Shown here piece after piece: positions 24,677 through 34,644 of a stretch of 43,703 bases of DNA (the stretch's first letter is position 1; every line of letters starts with the position of its first letter). Below the pieces are notes generated by a model that was not told where the DNA came from, made no database searches, and worked only from the letters and a program-made list of their open reading frames with translations. Where the stretch lies: positions 1 to 43,703 of the forward strand of contig QMPV01000005.1 of assembly GCA_003648765.1 (NCBI GenBank), given 5' to 3'. Source of the DNA: Candidatus Aminicenantota bacterium. GTDB lineage: Bacteria > Acidobacteriota > Aminicenantia > Aminicenantales > Aminicenantaceae. The position numbers and the translations under genes were made by a program.

Positions 24677-26164
24677 TTAAGACTGACCGAAAGGATTCTC
24701 GCTCGGGTAAAGGCTCCCGGCGGGCAAAGGAACTCCTATTTCGGTTAGGCCTAACAATCGCAGCCCCGCCCAAAGTGACCGGCCGCAATGCCGGAAAGCC
24801 ACCGCTGCGTGGTGGGGAAATTGTTTCTCCAGGAGAACATGGCGGTAAAAACGCCCCATTTCTTTGATTGCCAGAACTCCCAGACAACCAAAAGAACGGG
24901 GGTCCACATCTAAAATTTCACCTTCAGCTATATAAGCTTTAAGCTCCCTGGAGGCCGCGGCTTGGAGCCGAAAGATAGTCACTTCTCCTGGGCGAAGGCG
25001 TCCTTCCAGTGTTCCTCGGGTGATCTTAGGCTCTCGATCTCCTTCCAGGAGACGATGCATAATCAATTGGTATTTCAAAGTGGGGTTAAGCAAAAACTCA
25101 GCTGGTGTGTTACCACAATGAAAGCCCATAAAAAGATCAGTCCGCTGATAAGAGTATCTTCCGGATTTTATTTCGGCCCACATATCCGGCGGTACAGTAT
25201 TATTAATATCAAGAAGAGTGGCTGGTAACTGGGTGGCGCAAATCGCTAAATATTCACTTAAAGCCCCATAAACATCAGCCTCGCAGGCCACCGGAATACC
25301 CTTAGCCGCCAACCGAGCATTGACATAACAAGGCACAAAGCCAAAGTATCGTTCAAAAGCCGGCCAGCATTTGTTGGCGAAAACGGCAAAAGAAGAAGTT
25401 CCTAAATTATCTTCAAAAAAATTAAGTAAAGCCACTTCATATTGAGCCAGCTGAGGTAAAAGTTGGGGGAAAGTATTGCCAGGGCCCAATTCCTGGGCCA
25501 TTTCCTCCACAACTTCCTTGATCCTAGGGTCACCCTCGGCCTGCTTATAAAGATCATAAAGATCCAACTCGCTATTCTCCATAATCTCAACGCCCAACCT
25601 ATAAAGTGGCCGCAGTGGCGCCTGGCAGGTATAGAAATCGGCTGGACGAGGACCAAAGGAAAATATTTTTAAATTCTTCACACCTAGCCAGATCCGGGCT
25701 ATGGGTATAAATTCTTTAATCATTCCGGCTATCTCACGGGGAATCCCCACGGGATACTCTGGAAGATATACTTTTAATCCCCGTAAGCCGAGGTTAAAGT
25801 TGGTACTTAATAAACCACAAAAAGCATCCCCTCGCCCTGAGACTAAATCTTGACTTTTTTCTTCTGCCGCCGCTACCAACATTACCGGTCCCGCAAATTT
25901 CTGAGCTAAAAGAGAGGTGGGTCCTTCCGGGCCAAAATTGCCCAAATAAATAACTAAAGCATTTACCCCACCCGTAGCCAATTCCTGAAGGACTGGGTTA
26001 AGATCGGCTTCTCTCTCGACCACAGTTTCTATTTCAATCACTGACAGACCGGCTCTCTGGCATTCAGCCATAACCTGCCGTCTCCGGCGACGTGATAATT
26101 CCACCGGGAAACAATCCCGACTCACGGCCACTAGGCCGACTTTAACCTCGGGAATATTATTCAT
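24677..26164 (-). CDS. Fucose/arabinose isomerase-like protein, probable L-arabinose isomerase
   Basis: 495-aa aldose-ketose isomerase of the L-fucose isomerase-like superfamily, not the classical AraA family. Predicted Mn ligands are visible: Glu295 in ACEADVYG, Asp319 in LLDINNT and a C-terminal His in AFRHCGRS. Because it closes an araB-araD operon, its likely job is converting L-arabinose to L-ribulose, replacing AraA; this is inferred from context. Start ATG 26164 follows GGAGG by 7 nt and overlaps the araD stop by 8 bp. The open frame extends 31 codons further upstream inside araD, without support. Confidence 0.82.
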   Translation of the reverse strand: MNNIPEVKVGLVAVSRDCFPVELSRRRRRQVMAECQRAGLSVIEIETVVEREADLNPVLQELATGGVNALVIYLGNFGPEGPTSLLAQKFAGPVMLVAAAEEKSQDLVSGRGDAFCGLLSTNFNLGLRGLKVYLPEYPVGIPREIAGMIKEFIPIARIWLGVKNLKIFSFGPRPADFYTCQAPLRPLYRLGVEIMENSELDLYDLYKQAEGDPRIKEVVEEMAQELGPGNTFPQLLPQLAQYEVALLNFFEDNLGTSSFAVFANKCWPAFERYFGFVPCYVNARLAAKGIPVACEADVYGALSEYLAICATQLPATLLDINNTVPPDMWAEIKSGRYSYQRTDLFMGFHCGNTPAEFLLNPTLKYQLIMHRLLEGDREPKITRGTLEGRLRPGEVTIFRLQAAASRELKAYIAEGEILDVDPRSFGCLGVLAIKEMGRFYRHVLLEKQFPHHAAVAFRHCGRSLWAGLRLLGLTEIGVPLPAGSLYPSENPFGQS

Positions 26165-26867
26165 CCGGTTGCCTCCTTCTCTGTCCGTAATAAGCACCCG
26201 GACCATGCATCCGGCGATGATGCTTGTCCACCAGATAATCTTCAAGAGGAAGAACATCTGGCTTCAAACAAAGAGTCCGCCAGGCCATCTCGGCTACTTT
26301 CTCCAGAATAAGGCTATTGGTCACAGCTTCCTCGGGTGTAAGCCCCCAGGTAAAAGGCCCATGTCTGGCCACTAAAACGCCTGGAGTAAGCAAAGGATCC
26401 ATGTTTTTAAATCTTTCGACAATACTCTTTCCGGTATTTTGCTCATAATCAAGCCTTACTTCTTCTTGGGACAAAGTTCGAGTGACTGGTACTGGGGTCC
26501 GAAAAGCATCAGCGTGAGTCGTGCCCAGACAAGGAATCTCCCTTTCTGCTTGGGCAAAAGCTGTAGCAAAAGGACTATGAGTATGGGCAATTCCGGCGAT
26601 TCGGGGAAAAGCTCGATACAATTCCAGATGAATGGGCGTATCAGAGGAAGGATTCAGATAGCCCCCCACAACGTTACCTTCTAAATCTATCAGAACAATA
26701 TCCTCGGGTTTTAACTTCTCATAAGCCACTCCACTGGGTTTAATGGCCACTAAGCCTTCTTCTCGGTGAAAACCACTTACATTTCCCCAGGTAAGAATTA
26801 CCAGGCCGGATTGGTAAAGACGCAGATTGGCTTCCCAGACTATTTTTTTTAATTTGTCAATTCTCAT
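26157..26867 (-). CDS. araD: L-ribulose-5-phosphate 4-epimerase
   Basis: Class II aldolase-like metalloenzyme converting L-ribulose-5-phosphate to D-xylulose-5-phosphate, which enters the pentose phosphate pathway. The 236-aa protein has GNVSGF, IKPSGVAYE, SSDTPIHLELYRAFP, the zinc ligands HTH in AHTHSPFATAFAQ, the catalytic-Asp region THADAF, and the third zinc His in ARHGPFTWG. The C-terminal HHRRMHGPGAYYGQ is typical of AraD. ATG 26867 overlaps the araB stop (ATGA) and the end overlaps the isomerase start, so translation is coupled throughout. Confidence 0.95.
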   Translation of the reverse strand: MRIDKLKKIVWEANLRLYQSGLVILTWGNVSGFHREEGLVAIKPSGVAYEKLKPEDIVLIDLEGNVVGGYLNPSSDTPIHLELYRAFPRIAGIAHTHSPFATAFAQAEREIPCLGTTHADAFRTPVPVTRTLSQEEVRLDYEQNTGKSIVERFKNMDPLLTPGVLVARHGPFTWGLTPEEAVTNSLILEKVAEMAWRTLCLKPDVLPLEDYLVDKHHRRMHGPGAYYGQRRRQPDE

Positions 26868-28570
26868 TTTCCCAGCCTTTGTCGATCCCGAATAGCTAAC
26901 ATCTCTTTCATGACATGGAAGAGATTTCCTTGCCAGGCTTGAGTGCCAAAAGCGTCATGGAGATCGACATATAATTTATAAATTAGAGAATAAACCTGGT
27001 GATTCTCTGGTTGGGGGCGAAAAATCCTTTCTTTTAGGCCACACATGGCAGCTTGGGCTTCACCGAAGGTCTGGTAGCCTCCTTTTTCTTTTCCGGCCAC
27101 CACGGCTGCGGCAATGGCTGCTCCCAGAGCACAAGTCTGAGCTGAACGAGCTATCTTCATCTTTCGCCCTAGGATATCCGCATAGATCTGCATAACCAAT
27201 GGATTTTTCTCGGCAATACCACCACAGTTAATTACTTCCTTTATCCTCACCCCATATTCCTCAAAGCGATTAATAATCCTCAAGGCGCCAAAAGCTGTGG
27301 CTTCAATTAAAGCCCGATAAATCTCTTCGGGACGGGTGTGGAGGGTCTGCCCCAGAAGCAAACCGGTCAGACGTTGGTCAACTAAAATAGTCCGATTACC
27401 GTTATTCCAGTCCAGAGCCAGCAAGCCAGATTCTCCTGGTTTAAGCCTGGCCGCTTTCTCGGTCAAAGCCTCATGCGAGCCCAGCTCTGTACCTCCAGGT
27501 TGGAGATAATTAACAAACCAGTTGAAAATATCGCCTACCGCGGATTGGCCAGCTTCCAGACCATAATAGCCAGGCAACACCGAACTCTCAACAATCCCAC
27601 AAAGACCAGGAATATCAACCAAAGATTCCTCCAAAGGCCACACGGTAATATCACAGGTAGAAGTACCAATAATTTTTACCAATACTCCCGGAGCCACGCC
27701 TGAGCCTACGGCTCCAAAATGAGCATCTAGAGCTCCGACTGCCACCGGAATACCTCCAGGCAAACCCAATTTTCGGGCCCATTCTTCACTTAATCTGCCC
27801 GCTGGCTCATCAGAAGGATAGGTGACCGAGTACAACCGGGAACGAAGCTCTCCTAGGCGAGGATCAAGGCGAGCTAAAAAGTCCTCAGCCGGGAGGCCTC
27901 CCCACTGCTGATTAAACATGGCCTTATGGCCAGCCGCACATCGACTCCTCTTCATGGTCAACGGAGCTGAATTCCCTGTGAGCACTCCGGGGAGATAATC
28001 ACAACATTCCACCCAAGAATAGGCGGCAGCAAATACCTGAGAATCAACCCTCAAACAATGTAAAATCTTACTGAAAAACCACTCTGAGGAATAGCATCCA
28101 CCACACTTGGCCAGATACTCAGGATGCTCTCGGGAGGCTAGTTCAGTTATTTCCTCCGCTTCGGCGTAGGCTGTGTGGTCTTTCCAAAGCCAGGCATAGG
28201 CATTGAGATTATTCCTAAACTCTGGATAAAAACTCAAAGGAGTGCCTGATTTATCCACGGGTAACGGGGTGGAACCTGTAGTATCAACACCCAAACCAAT
28301 AATTTTATCCGGCGAAAAACTATCATCTTCTTGCTGGGCCTGGGCTATCGTGCGAGGCACAACCTGACTCATCGCTTCCAAATAATCAGCCGGATTCTGT
28401 CGAGCCAGATTAGGGTCTTTAAGATCAATAATGACCCCGGCCTCTCCGGATTCATATTCCTCGACAGCCGTAGCCACCTCCCGTCCGGAACCAACCTCAA
28501 CAATCAAGGCCCGGACTGAATTAGTCCCAAAATCAAGGCCCAAAGTATATAAATCCTCGACCATCTTCAT
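26864..28570 (-). CDS. araB: Ribulokinase AraB
   Basis: FGGY-family kinase that phosphorylates L-ribulose with ATP. The 568-aa protein starts with the phosphate-1 motif LGLDFGTNSVRALIVE; further ASKHA motifs include GLGVDTTGSTPLPVD and the adenosine region INCGGIAEKNPLVMQIYADILG. GTSTCDITV and EAGQSAVGDIFNWFV are AraB-type. AAGGAAGGAG precedes ATG 28570. It is the promoter-proximal gene of the araB-araD-isomerase operon. No AraC- or GntR-type regulator and no sugar transporter are in the window. Confidence 0.96.
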   Translation of the reverse strand: MKMVEDLYTLGLDFGTNSVRALIVEVGSGREVATAVEEYESGEAGVIIDLKDPNLARQNPADYLEAMSQVVPRTIAQAQQEDDSFSPDKIIGLGVDTTGSTPLPVDKSGTPLSFYPEFRNNLNAYAWLWKDHTAYAEAEEITELASREHPEYLAKCGGCYSSEWFFSKILHCLRVDSQVFAAAYSWVECCDYLPGVLTGNSAPLTMKRSRCAAGHKAMFNQQWGGLPAEDFLARLDPRLGELRSRLYSVTYPSDEPAGRLSEEWARKLGLPGGIPVAVGALDAHFGAVGSGVAPGVLVKIIGTSTCDITVWPLEESLVDIPGLCGIVESSVLPGYYGLEAGQSAVGDIFNWFVNYLQPGGTELGSHEALTEKAARLKPGESGLLALDWNNGNRTILVDQRLTGLLLGQTLHTRPEEIYRALIEATAFGALRIINRFEEYGVRIKEVINCGGIAEKNPLVMQIYADILGRKMKIARSAQTCALGAAIAAAVVAGKEKGGYQTFGEAQAAMCGLKERIFRPQPENHQVYSLIYKLYVDLHDAFGTQAWQGNLFHVMKEMLAIRDRQRLGK

Positions 28571-29065
28571 TCTCCTTCCTTTCTCGGCTCATGTTTGTCT
28601 CATTTCCTTTTGGATACTCATTATCCCAAGAAAAGGCTAATCCAGCCACTAATTTCTCGCGGAGTACTTTTTCCTCTCCTATATCTCAAAGACATCGTCT
28701 CTTAGGGATAATATATTTCTTTGAAATTTTTTTCCACTAGAAGAAGCAAAAAATTTGAGATCAGTGACCTGGAAAGAAATTTCCCCAATTTTTTCTTGTA
28801 TTTATTTATAAGAAGTTTAAAATATTTTATCGGAAGTGGATATACTTTATTTTAACCTTCATTATTTGTCTCCTTTCTGGGTAAGTCGACCTCTCGAAAT
28901 TCTTGGCCTCAAAATAATCCAGCAAAAACTTCTTTTTATTTTCTCTCACCCAGCTCGGAAAAAATTCATCGCGGCCACCTCTCCATTCCCCCCTGTCTCC
29001 TTTAATTTAAGTCTCCGCTTTCCCCCAATAAAAGAATATTCTGATCTATTAAATGGAGGTCTTTA
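28571..29065. other. Divergent araB/VPS10 control region
   Basis: 495 bp between two divergent transcription units. A 76-codon frame (28836-29066) ends on the VPS10 start but has a weak start and no domain, so I do not call it. A candidate plus-strand promoter is TTGTAT with TAAAAT about 16 nt later, near 28796-28825. A small GGAAA-GAAA-TTTCC stem lies near 28770. The TGGAGG ribosome site for the downstream gene is at its end. No operator could be identified with confidence. Confidence 0.3.
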
Positions 29066-32000
29066 ATGAAATTCTCACCAAAATTTTGGTTTTTGCTTCT
29101 TCTTATTTTTGGCTTAGTTTTTAATTCCTCTCTCTTAGCCAAGAAAATAACACCTGAAGCTTACCGAGCTTTACGCTATCGCTATATTGGACCGCCAGGA
29201 AATCGGACAGCAGCCGTAGTAGGGGTCCCCGGTGATCCTTTGACTTACTACATAGGAGCTTCTTCAGGCGGCATCTGGAAATCAACTGACGGGGGTGAGC
29301 ACTGGGAACCTATTTTTGACGATCAACCGGCCCAATCTATCGGCGCTTTGGCTGTAGCGCTCTCCGATCCCAACATTATTTGGGCCGGCACCGGAGAAGC
29401 CTTTGTTCGGAGTAACATCTCTATCGGCAACGGGGTTTACAAATCCACTGATGGAGGCCGAACCTGGCAGCATATGGGCCTGGAAAAAACTGGCCGGATT
29501 GGCCGAATTGTTATCCATCCTCAAAATCCTGATATTGTTTATGTGGCCGCCATGGGCCATTGCTACGGCCCCCAAAAAGAAAGAGGTGTCTTCCGGACCA
29601 AAGACGGCGGTCAAACCTGGGAACAGGTGCTTTTCGTCGACGAAAACACGGGTTGCTTTGAAATCGCCATGGACCCCACCAATCCCCGCATCCTTTTTGC
29701 CGGCATGTGGCCTTTAATTATTAGAACTTGGGGACGAGAAAGCGGCGGCCCTAACGGTGGCATCTGGAAATCTACTGATGGCGGCGACACTTGGAAAAGA
29801 TTAACCGGGCACGGGTTACCTGACCCTCCTATCGGCAAAGTCGGTCTAGCCATTGCTCCTAGTAACCCCCAAGTGGTTTACGCCCTTATTGAAACCGGAC
29901 ATCCCAATCGAGGCGTGCTCTGGCGCTCCAATGATGGTGGTGAAAATTGGACCTTGGTTAGCTACAACCGACTCCTCAATGAAAGACCCCATTATGCTTC
30001 CCGCATCATGGTTAACCCTGCTGATGAGAATGAAGTTTATTTTGCCGCCAATAGCATGAGTATCACCCTCGATGGCGGTTATACCACCGAAGTCGTGCCC
30101 TGGAGTGGAGATTGCCATGACCTCTGGGCCGATCCTTTGAATCCCGACCGGATGATGATCAGTGATGATGGCGGCGCTATTATTACCTTAAATCGAGGTA
30201 AAACCTGGAAAAGAATTAATCTGCCGGTGGCTCAAATGTATCATGTGGCGGTGGACAACCAAATTCCTTATTATGTTTACGGTGGCCGCCAGGATGGCGT
30301 GGCCTATAAAGGTCCTAGCACCGGAGGCGGCGGTGGCCGTGGTTTCTCTCCCACCCGAAGTCTCTGGGAAGCCACCGCAGGTGGAGAGTGCGGCTTTGTC
30401 CTGCCCGACCCAGTGGACCCCAATATCGTCTGGGGTGGCAGCTATAACGCTATGCTGGAACGAGCCGACTACCGCACCGGCCACATCACCACGGCTCATG
30501 TTTGGCCAGAATCACTTTACGGTTCTCACGCAGCTGCAGTCAGGTTTCGCTTCAACTGGACTTTTCCCATCCATATTTCTCCTCACAACCATAATAAAGT
30601 TTACGTCGGTAGCCAATTTGTTCATCAGACCACTGACGGTGGCCGCAGCTGGACTATTATCAGTCCCGACTTGACCACCAATGACCCTACTAAATTGGGG
30701 CCTTCAGGCGGACTCACTCGAGACAATCTAGCCGTGGAATATGGTTGTTGTATCTTCGCTATTGCCGAATCTCCTTTGGAAGAAGGAGTTATCTGGGTCG
30801 GCTCCAATGACGGTCTAGTTCACTTGACTCGGGACGGAGGAAAGACCTGGACCAACGTCACCAAAAATATTCCCAACCTGCCTCCCTGGGGAACTATATC
30901 TAACATTGAGCCTTCTAAACACGTTAAGGGGAAAGCCTATCTGACCGTGGATTTCCACCAGATGAATAACCGGGATCCCTATGTTTACAAAACAACTGAC
31001 TATGGCCAAACCTGGACTTCTATTAGCTCTAATATTCCCCGAAGCGTGTTTTCTTACTGCCATTGGATTCACGAAGATCCGGTGCGTCCTGGATTATTGT
31101 ATCTGGGAACTGAAAACGCAATCTATGTCTCTTTCAACGATGGGCGAACCTGGCTACCACTGCAGAACAATTTGCCCCACGCTCCTGTCCATCACATGGT
31201 TGTCCAGACCCACTTCAACGATCTGGTGGTTGGCACCTACGGCCGTGGTTTCTGGATTATGGACGATATCACTCCCCTGCAGCAATTAACCGAAGAAATT
31301 TTAGATAAGAAAGTTCACTTTTTCCAACCTCGTCCAGCCTATCGACTCCACAGTCGGGCTGGTGGTCCTCGGGTCTCCCCTCGAGCCTACTTTAACTACT
31401 ACCTCAAAGAAATTCCCCAAGGAGCAGTTAAAATCACTATCTTGGATGAAAAGGGAGAAGTGGTTAATACTTTACGAGGAACCAAACATCCCGGCATTAA
31501 TCGGGTGACCTGGAATCTCCGTCATTATCCGGCGCGGCAAGCCAAATTGAGAACCAAGCCACCTGGAAATCCTCATGTAGTAGAAGAAAAAAGATTCCAT
31601 CTTCTTTGGGAAAGAGAAGGCTGGTATCCCATTTTAAGCTGGGGTACTTACGGCGGCTTCCGGGGCTTTCTTGTCTCTCCCGGCACTTATACTGTCAAAC
31701 TCACCGTTGACGGCCAGGAATATATCCAACATTTAGAAGTCAGAAAGGATCCCCATTCAGCAGGAACCCTAGAAGACATTAAGGCACAGGAGGCCTTTCA
31801 AAAAGAGATTAGAGCTAAACTCAATACTGTCTCGGATATGATTAATGAAATTGAATGGATGAGAAAACAACTAGTAGATTTAAAAGAAGTGGTTAAAGCC
31901 ACTCCCGAGAATAAAGACGTTCTCCCAGCCATAGATGAATTCAATCAGAAACTCCGCAGCGTAGAGGATGAACTCTTTCAACATATTCTAGCCGAAGGAG

Positions 32001-32260
32001 ATTCCAAATCCTTCCGCTATCCACATAAACTTTATTGTAAATTCTCCGTCTTGGCAGAAGATGTCTCAAAGTTGGCCGATTTTGCCCCAAATAAACAACA
32101 AAAGGAAGTTTTCAACCTCCTTTGTCAGCGACTGGAGCAACAGAAAAAACGCTATCGAAAAATTTTAACCGAGGACTTACCTGCCTTTAATCAATTTCTG
32201 GCGGGGAAAAATCTCGCCGGTATTATCCGACCTGTTCTCTGGCAGGAAAATAACCCATAA
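29066..32260 (+). CDS. Secreted VPS10/sortilin-like BNR-repeat protein
   Basis: 1064-aa exported protein with a clean signal peptide (hydrophobic 8-25, cleavage near SLLA). Residues about 30-740 form beta-propellers marked by at least eight Asp-box repeats of the S/T-x-D-G-G-x-T-W type (KSTDGGEHW, KSTDGGRTW, RTKDGGQTW, KSTDGGDTW, RSNDGGENW, QTTDGGRSW, LTRDGGKTW, KTTDYGQTW). A FlgD-like beta segment follows (ILDEKGEVVNTLRGT..INRVTWNLR), then a helical C-terminus. Such proteins are often called glycosyl hydrolases, but Asp boxes are structural and no catalytic residues are evident. GGAGG 7 nt before ATG. It precedes a prolyl oligopeptidase by 32 bp, hinting at a role in peptide use. Confidence 0.88.
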   Translation: MKFSPKFWFLLLLIFGLVFNSSLLAKKITPEAYRALRYRYIGPPGNRTAAVVGVPGDPLTYYIGASSGGIWKSTDGGEHWEPIFDDQPAQSIGALAVALSDPNIIWAGTGEAFVRSNISIGNGVYKSTDGGRTWQHMGLEKTGRIGRIVIHPQNPDIVYVAAMGHCYGPQKERGVFRTKDGGQTWEQVLFVDENTGCFEIAMDPTNPRILFAGMWPLIIRTWGRESGGPNGGIWKSTDGGDTWKRLTGHGLPDPPIGKVGLAIAPSNPQVVYALIETGHPNRGVLWRSNDGGENWTLVSYNRLLNERPHYASRIMVNPADENEVYFAANSMSITLDGGYTTEVVPWSGDCHDLWADPLNPDRMMISDDGGAIITLNRGKTWKRINLPVAQMYHVAVDNQIPYYVYGGRQDGVAYKGPSTGGGGGRGFSPTRSLWEATAGGECGFVLPDPVDPNIVWGGSYNAMLERADYRTGHITTAHVWPESLYGSHAAAVRFRFNWTFPIHISPHNHNKVYVGSQFVHQTTDGGRSWTIISPDLTTNDPTKLGPSGGLTRDNLAVEYGCCIFAIAESPLEEGVIWVGSNDGLVHLTRDGGKTWTNVTKNIPNLPPWGTISNIEPSKHVKGKAYLTVDFHQMNNRDPYVYKTTDYGQTWTSISSNIPRSVFSYCHWIHEDPVRPGLLYLGTENAIYVSFNDGRTWLPLQNNLPHAPVHHMVVQTHFNDLVVGTYGRGFWIMDDITPLQQLTEEILDKKVHFFQPRPAYRLHSRAGGPRVSPRAYFNYYLKEIPQGAVKITILDEKGEVVNTLRGTKHPGINRVTWNLRHYPARQAKLRTKPPGNPHVVEEKRFHLLWEREGWYPILSWGTYGGFRGFLVSPGTYTVKLTVDGQEYIQHLEVRKDPHSAGTLEDIKAQEAFQKEIRAKLNTVSDMINEIEWMRKQLVDLKEVVKATPENKDVLPAIDEFNQKLRSVEDELFQHILAEGDSKSFRYPHKLYCKFSVLAEDVSKLADFAPNKQQKEVFNLLCQRLEQQKKRYRKILTEDLPAFNQFLAGKNLAGIIRPVLWQENNP

Positions 32261-32292
32261 TTTAAAAAGAGCCTTTTCAGAAGGAGGTGATT

Positions 32293-34434
32293 ATGCAGAG
32301 GAAAAAGAAATTAGTAGTGGCCTTATTTGTTCTGGCCATGGCTTTTAATCTGGTTACATGTCAGAAGGAAGAAGGTTATCCAGCCATTGAGGTCACTTAC
32401 CCTCAAACCAAGAAGGTTGATGTGGTAGATGATTATTTCGGAGTCAAAGTAGCTGATCCTTATCGTTGGTTGGAAGAAATAAATTCCGAAGAAGTCAAAA
32501 AATGGGTAGAAGCTCAGAACAAAGTTACCTTTGGCTACTTAGAACAAATCCCCTTCCGGGAAAAAATTCATCAACGACTTCTCCAACTCTACAATTATCC
32601 CAAATATTCTAGTCCTATGCGAGTGGGCAAGTATTACTTCTTTTATAAAAACGAAGGCTTACAGAATCAATCTGTCATCTATATCCAGGAAGGTTTGGAG
32701 GGCAAGCCTGAAGTCTTCATTGACCCTAATCAACTCGCTCCTGACGGCACAGTCCGAATTTCTCTAATTGGCTCCTCCCGGGACGATCGCTTTGTGGCTT
32801 ACTCCCGTTCAGAAGCTGGCTCCGACTGGAGCGAAATCCATGTAATGGAAATCAAGACTCGACGGAAACTCCCTGATGTTATTAAGTGGGTTAAATTCAG
32901 TGGAGCAGCCTGGTGGAAAGATGGCTTTTTCTACAGCGGCTATGACCGGCCCCAACCCGGCCAGGAGCTTAAAGCTCAGAATAAGTTTCAGAAAATCTTT
33001 TATCATCGTCTGGGTAATCCCCAAGAGAAAGACCTCCTGATTTACGAAGACAAGGATCATCCTTTCCGCTATTTTTCGGTCGATGTAACTGAAGACGGTC
33101 GCTATCTGATTCTTTTAATTACCGAAGGCACCAGCGGCAATGAAGTTTATTACGCACCCTTGAAAAAAGGCAAGCTAAATTTCAAGCCCTTAATCACTGG
33201 TTTCTCCAATGACAGTTACGTGGTGGATAACGTGGGCGATAAATTTCTAGTTTACACCAATATTGATGCTCCCAAATATCGGGTCGTTTTGATCGATCCC
33301 GCCCGACCTGCCAAAGAAAACTGGCAGACGATTATCCCGGAAAAGGAAAATGTTCTTAACCAAGCCAATACCGCCGGCGGCTATCTCTTCTGTCGTTATC
33401 TCAAAGACGCCCATTCGCAAATTTTCCAATATGACCTTCAAGGCAATCTCATTCGGGAAATTGAACTTCCTGCCTTAGGAACAGCCTCTGGTTTTTATGG
33501 CAAAAAAGAGGATAAACTTCTTTTCTATACTTTCACCTCCTTCACTTATCCCCCCACTATATTCAAATATAACGTTGAAACTGGCCAATCGGAGCTTTTC
33601 CGGAAATCGGAAATTACTTTTAATCCTGAAGACTATGTTACTACTCAGGTCTTTTACAAAAGTAAGGATGGCACTCAAGTACCGATGTTCATCGTCCATA
33701 AAAAAGGTCTGACCAAAAACGGCCACAATCCCACGCTGCTATACGGCTATGGAGGATTTAATATTAGCCTCCTGCCTTACTTCAGTGCCTTGAGAATCTT
33801 CCTCCTGGAAAATGGCTTTGTTTATGCCCAGGCCAATCTCAGGGGTGGTGGCGAATATGGCGAAGAGTGGCATCGCGCGGGAATGCTCCTTAATAAACAA
33901 AATGTCTTTGATGATTTCATTGCCGCAGCTGAATACTTGATTAATGAAGGCTATACTTCCCCTGATAAACTAGCCATTGCCGGTGGCTCAAATGGCGGCT
34001 TATTGGTAGGAGCAGCTATGACCCAACGTCCTGATTTATTCAAAGTGGCTTTGCCAGCAGTGGGGGTAATGGACATGCTCCGGTATCACAAATTTACTGT
34101 GGGCTGGGGGTGGGTGGTCGAGTACGGCTCTAGTGACGATGAAGAGCATTTCCGTAATCTCTATTCTTATTCCCCACTCCATAACATTAAAGACGGGGTA
34201 AGTTATCCAGCTACTCTAGTCACCACAGCTGACCATGATGACCGAGTTATACCAGCTCATTCCTACAAATTTATTGCCACACTTCAAGAAAAGAATAAAG
34301 GCCCCAATCCAGTTCTAATCAGAATAGAAACTCGTTCAGGTCATGGCGCCAGTAGTACTACCAAAATGATCGATGCCACTACTGACGAGTATGCTTTTAT
34401 GTGCTACAACCTAGGAGTAAAGATTAAAGAATAG
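32293..34434 (+). CDS. Prolyl oligopeptidase (S9A), exported, probable lipoprotein
   Basis: 713-aa serine peptidase cutting short peptides after proline. The N-terminal helix has a lipobox-like LVTC (Thr at -1 is uncommon), giving Cys23. The seven-bladed propeller spans about 75-430 and the alpha/beta-hydrolase domain about 440-713. The triad is visible: Ser566 in GGSNGG, Asp in ADHDDRVIP, His684 in RSGHGAS. The start is ATG 32293 with AGGAGGTG just upstream; the GTG at 32287 is part of that site. It lies 32 bp after the VPS10 gene, likely in one operon. Confidence 0.95.
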   Translation: MQRKKKLVVALFVLAMAFNLVTCQKEEGYPAIEVTYPQTKKVDVVDDYFGVKVADPYRWLEEINSEEVKKWVEAQNKVTFGYLEQIPFREKIHQRLLQLYNYPKYSSPMRVGKYYFFYKNEGLQNQSVIYIQEGLEGKPEVFIDPNQLAPDGTVRISLIGSSRDDRFVAYSRSEAGSDWSEIHVMEIKTRRKLPDVIKWVKFSGAAWWKDGFFYSGYDRPQPGQELKAQNKFQKIFYHRLGNPQEKDLLIYEDKDHPFRYFSVDVTEDGRYLILLITEGTSGNEVYYAPLKKGKLNFKPLITGFSNDSYVVDNVGDKFLVYTNIDAPKYRVVLIDPARPAKENWQTIIPEKENVLNQANTAGGYLFCRYLKDAHSQIFQYDLQGNLIREIELPALGTASGFYGKKEDKLLFYTFTSFTYPPTIFKYNVETGQSELFRKSEITFNPEDYVTTQVFYKSKDGTQVPMFIVHKKGLTKNGHNPTLLYGYGGFNISLLPYFSALRIFLLENGFVYAQANLRGGGEYGEEWHRAGMLLNKQNVFDDFIAAAEYLINEGYTSPDKLAIAGGSNGGLLVGAAMTQRPDLFKVALPAVGVMDMLRYHKFTVGWGWVVEYGSSDDEEHFRNLYSYSPLHNIKDGVSYPATLVTTADHDDRVIPAHSYKFIATLQEKNKGPNPVLIRIETRSGHGASSTTKMIDATTDEYAFMCYNLGVKIKE

Positions 34435-34475
34435 ATTAAAACTTTTAACCACATTGAAATGGAAGTTGAGGGAAA

Positions 34476-34537
34476 ATGCCTTTCGGGGAAAGGCATAAAT
34501 TAAGCTGGCGGAGATAAAACCCATGAATTTGGGTTTT
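34476..34537. terminator. Two tandem perfect hairpins after the S9A gene
   Basis: Stem ATGCCTTTC/GAAAGGCAT with loop GGG (34476-34496), then stem AAAACCCA/TGGGTTTT with a 6-nt loop (34516-34537, ending in TTTT). They lie 42-103 bp after the S9A stop and before the C1 peptidase gene. Neither has a long U tract, so they may reduce read-through or stabilise the upstream message. Confidence 0.4.
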
Positions 34538-34644
34538 ACATTAATCCAACAGCTAGAGATCTTTCCTCCAGCCGGGTGCCAATATCTTTCCTTCAGCCCC
34601 CAAAGGAGGAAAAAGGATGATTAGATCATTTTAATTAGGAGGGC

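Noticed and set aside
26165-26257. 31-codon N-terminal extension of the isomerase
   Set aside because: It lies inside araD, is unlike family N-termini, and a strong GGAGG site precedes ATG 26164.
28836-29066. 76-codon plus-strand frame ending on the VPS10 start codon
   Set aside because: No ribosome site, no domain, and a composition like random A/T-rich DNA; kept as intergenic.
29282-30807. Several 60-143 codon frames overlapping the VPS10 gene
   Set aside because: Shadows caused by the repeated Asp-box sequence and codon bias of the real gene.
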